Shown here piece by piece: positions 61,877-64,000 of a DNA stretch of 64,000 nucleotides. The DNA is taken from the NCBI RefSeq assembly GCF_963678875.1, contig NZ_OY787456.1, positions 992,001 through 1,056,000 of the forward strand. The letters run 5' to 3'. Within the stretch, counting starts at the first letter, position 1, and every line of letters begins with the position of its first letter. The DNA comes from an uncultured Hyphomonas sp. GTDB taxonomy: Bacteria; Pseudomonadota; Alphaproteobacteria; Caulobacterales; Hyphomonadaceae. A program made the position numbers and the translations under genes. The notes beneath the pieces were generated by a model that worked only from the letters and a program-made list of their open reading frames with translations, did not search any database and was not told the DNA's origin.

Positions 61877-64000
61877 TCAGCCGGCGCGTGCGCCAGCGTT
61901 CAGCGCATCGATCAGGCCCGACGTCACCGTACCCGTTACGGGCAGGTTGTTGGCGCGCTGGTATTCACGGATGGCTGTGGCCGTGCCGTCGCCCATGATC
62001 CCGTCCGGCGTTCCGGCCGCATAGCCGAGCGCGTTCAGTGCTTTCTGGATCGCCTGCACCTGCAGCGGATTGCCCATGTTCCACGGCTGGGCACCGAACC
62101 GGCCATTGGCTATGGCGTTCGCGGTGGCCGGTTGCCAGGTCGCCGCGCGGCTGCGGGCCTGGGCTGCGGCTTCCGGCGATACGCGTTCGATCAGTTCGGC
62201 AATCTTTGCTGGCGCGCCGCCGTCACCATTGCGGTTGGCGACATCGAACCAGAAGAGGGATTCGGTGAGGTTCGGGCTGATGCCAAGTCCCTGTTCGTAA
62301 AGAACGCCGAGATTGTACTGGCTGTCGACGACACCGTATTCAGCCCCCTTGCGGAACCATTCAACCGCACCGGCATAGGTCTGCTCGCCGCCTTCGCCTT
62401 CCGCCATGAAGACAGCGAGGTCGTGCATGGCTTTCACATTTCCGCCGATGGCCGCTTTTTCCGTCCATTCGCGCGCGAGGGCGAGATCCTTCGGTACACC
62501 AGTGCCGCGCTCATGCAGCTTTGCGAGCGCGTATTGTGCAATGGGCAGGCCCTTCTGCGCCGCCTTGCGCATCAGCGCCGCGCCGTCCGCATAATCGCCG
62601 GACGTGAGCTCTTCCTGCGCCATCTGGTACTGGGCGATATAATTGCCCGAAGCTGCGGCGGCCTGAACCGTGACGACCGGTGGAACCGGTGCGTATTGTG
62701 CCGGGGCAGGTGGCGTTGCAGGCGCCTCGAACAGGTCTTCTTCGATTGCGGCTGCGGACAGGTCGTCTGAGGCGGCCATTTCCTCTTCGACCGCGAGCGA
62801 CGCGGCAGCAGTATCTTCCGAGCTCGGATCGACATAAGTGCTGGCAGGTGTGGCCTGAACCGGCGCTTCCTGCTTGCCGCGGATATAGAGGTAGCCCCCC
62901 GCGGCGACGCCTGCGACGGCGACGGCAGAAGCGGCCGCGATGAGGGGCAGGCGGCTGGAGCCACCACCGGCGCTCATCCGCACGACCGGGCGTCCTGAAA
63001 CGCTTGCTTTCTGGACCACCCCTTTGCCGAAGCTCGCTGCCATGGCGGCCTTTCGGGCACGGGTCAGATAGTCGGCGGTGTCTTCGTCCAGCTGTTTGTC
63101 TGCTTCTTCCACAGCTTCCGGTTCAGCCTCGGGCTCGGAAGCGATTTCTGCGTCTGCAGCAGGCGCGGTAGGCAGCTCGATTTCCTCGAACTCCTCGTCA
63201 TCGAAGATATCCGACTCGCGCGCTTCGGTATGAGCCTCGTCGAGGTCTTCCAGGCCGTCCAGCGCTTCGAGGGGATCGTTAAAGTCTTCCTCGATTTCTT
63301 CCGCAAGCAATTCAGCGGCGTCGCCGTCGCTTTCGTCATCCGCTTCCTGCGCTTCTGCTTCTGCTTCCAGCGTGGCGAAGCTCAGCCCTTCGACCGCAGC
63401 CCGGATCGCATCGAAGTCATCCTCGAAGGACTCTGCTGCGTCCGTCTGATGGTCATCTTCCTGATCGGAAGCCCAGGATTCGATTCCGGCCTCAAAAACT
63501 TCCGTGTCGTCTTCTTCGACAGTCAGGTCTTCAGTGTAGTCTTCTTCCGTTTCGAATGCGACGCCGCTATCGTCCTCGGAGGGTTCCAGCGACGGCTCAT
63601 TGATTTCCGTTTCCTGTGCATCGTCGGATGGCGGGGCCTGTTCCGCGTCAGGCAGGGCGACGGCCGGCTCCACGTCCGCGACCGCCTCATCTTCCAGGTC
63701 GAGATCAGCAAAGGCTTCGAATGTGTCGAAATCATCAATGCTGCCGAAGTCAGTCGGGCTGTCGAACGCTTCGAACTGGTTGTCAGAGAAAGGATCGTCG
63801 TCGATCCCGGCCAGGCTGGCCGGGACGCTGTCGAGTTCAACCGGCGCGCCGGGTGGCGGCGTATTTTCTTCCAGGCCTTCGAGGCGCGCGGCCAGCATCG
63901 CAATAGCTTTCTGGACCGGCGACAGGGACTCGTTGGCCTGCGACTGCATCTGCTCCAGCCGTTCGGTAACGCCTGAAAGCGCGTCGGACAGGCGGGCGTC
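61877..64000 (-). CDS. PodJ-like polarity protein, C-terminal part (runs off window)
   Basis: The frame is open to the window edge, so the true N-terminus lies outside; about 707 residues are visible. Order: coiled-coil segment (SDALSGVTERLEQMQSQANESLSPVQKAIAMLAARLEGLEE), a very acidic low-complexity stretch of over 250 residues, a single transmembrane helix (LIAAASAVAVAGVAAGGYLYIRG), a Pro-rich linker, three Sel1-like repeats (AAQKGLPIAQYALAKLHERGTGV, EKAAIGGNVKAMHDLAVFMAEG, KGAEYGVVDSQYNLGVLYEQG), and a C-terminal peptidoglycan-binding domain (LQVQAIQKALNALGYAAGTPDGIMGDGTATAIREYQ). This is the layout of PodJ, the polar organiser of Caulobacter. Confidence 0.85.
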   Translation of the reverse strand, partial: DARLSDALSGVTERLEQMQSQANESLSPVQKAIAMLAARLEGLEENTPPPGAPVELDSVPASLAGIDDDPFSDNQFEAFDSPTDFGSIDDFDTFEAFADLDLEDEAVADVEPAVALPDAEQAPPSDDAQETEINEPSLEPSEDDSGVAFETEEDYTEDLTVEEDDTEVFEAGIESWASDQEDDHQTDAAESFEDDFDAIRAAVEGLSFATLEAEAEAQEADDESDGDAAELLAEEIEEDFNDPLEALDGLEDLDEAHTEARESDIFDDEEFEEIELPTAPAADAEIASEPEAEPEAVEEADKQLDEDTADYLTRARKAAMAASFGKGVVQKASVSGRPVVRMSAGGGSSRLPLIAAASAVAVAGVAAGGYLYIRGKQEAPVQATPASTYVDPSSEDTAAASLAVEEEMAASDDLSAAAIEEDLFEAPATPPAPAQYAPVPPVVTVQAAAASGNYIAQYQMAQEELTSGDYADGAALMRKAAQKGLPIAQYALAKLHERGTGVPKDLALAREWTEKAAIGGNVKAMHDLAVFMAEGEGGEQTYAGAVEWFRKGAEYGVVDSQYNLGVLYEQGLGISPNLTESLFWFDVANRNGDGGAPAKIAELIERVSPEAAAQARSRAATWQPATANAIANGRFGAQPWNMGNPLQVQAIQKALNALGYAAGTPDGIMGDGTATAIREYQRANNLPVTGTVTSGLIDALNAGARAG

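Overview
The window is about 64 kb of GC-rich (roughly 60-63%) alphaproteobacterial chromosome with dense housekeeping gene content. The best guess is Hyphomonadaceae or a relative in the Caulobacterales/Hyphomonadales. This rests on: the split glycine decarboxylase (gcvPA/gcvPB) behind a tandem glycine riboswitch; a PodJ-like polarity protein at the right edge; alphaproteobacterial families such as TIGR02301 and DUF2093; and dispersed palindromic repeats of a kind common in this class. No prophage, insertion sequence, CRISPR array or plasmid function was seen. Genus-level assignment is inference.

Layout. 1-7.6 kb: a truncated His-rich CDF metal exporter, glyoxalase-fold (VOC) proteins, gamma-glutamyltransferase, SoxR with its operator, a D-2-hydroxyacid dehydrogenase, a nitronate monooxygenase and an Ala/Asp-repeat lipoprotein. 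7.6-17.2 kb: short-chain dehydrogenase, Nudix hydrolase, RNA m5U methyltransferase, patatin, rsmD, tadA, crotonase, a LysR regulator with a perfect palindrome in its leader, TauE/SafE permease, acyl-CoA dehydrogenase and an HCCA-isomerase-like protein. 17.2-31.9 kb: a DUF5916 outer-membrane protein, a WYL regulator divergent from a VOC gene, ttcA, DUF4386, GIY-YIG, a flavin monooxygenase pair, rnhB, TerC, quinone oxidoreductase, glycerate kinase-like protein, amidase, an M23 peptidase and DUF2093. 32-41.7 kb: recA-alaS-trpS, a MATE exporter, tRNA-Pro(CGG), a GST and trhO. 41.8-47.7 kb: a cytochrome c' lipoprotein with a cytochrome b561, an alpha/beta hydrolase, ispH, a lipoprotein and argS. 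47.7-48.2 kb: a repeat-filled gap. 48.2-52 kb: a three-gene membrane/lipoprotein cassette of unknown function. 52-57 kb: glycine riboswitch and the gcvT-H-PA-x-PB operon, with an extra 108-residue gene before gcvPB. 57-64 kb: acyltransferase, a small membrane protein, a pair of amidohydrolase-family proteins of which one has lost its metal ligands, and the PodJ-like protein.

The most interesting element is between alaS and trpS: a 16-codon open frame with two consecutive Trp codons, placed where a promoter would start transcription at or next to its AUG, followed by competing hairpins and a strong intrinsic terminator before trpS. This reads as a complete transcription attenuator controlling tryptophanyl-tRNA synthetase, built like the leaderless trpL of alphaproteobacterial trp operons but placed before trpS. 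Other points: a near-canonical SoxR operator/promoter aimed at a VOC gene; the uncharacterised gene embedded in the gcv operon; the DUF697/membrane/endonuclease-exonuclease-phosphatase cassette; a 149-bp element with perfect 14-bp inverted ends; and a 10-bp tandem repeat found in two gaps 24 kb apart.
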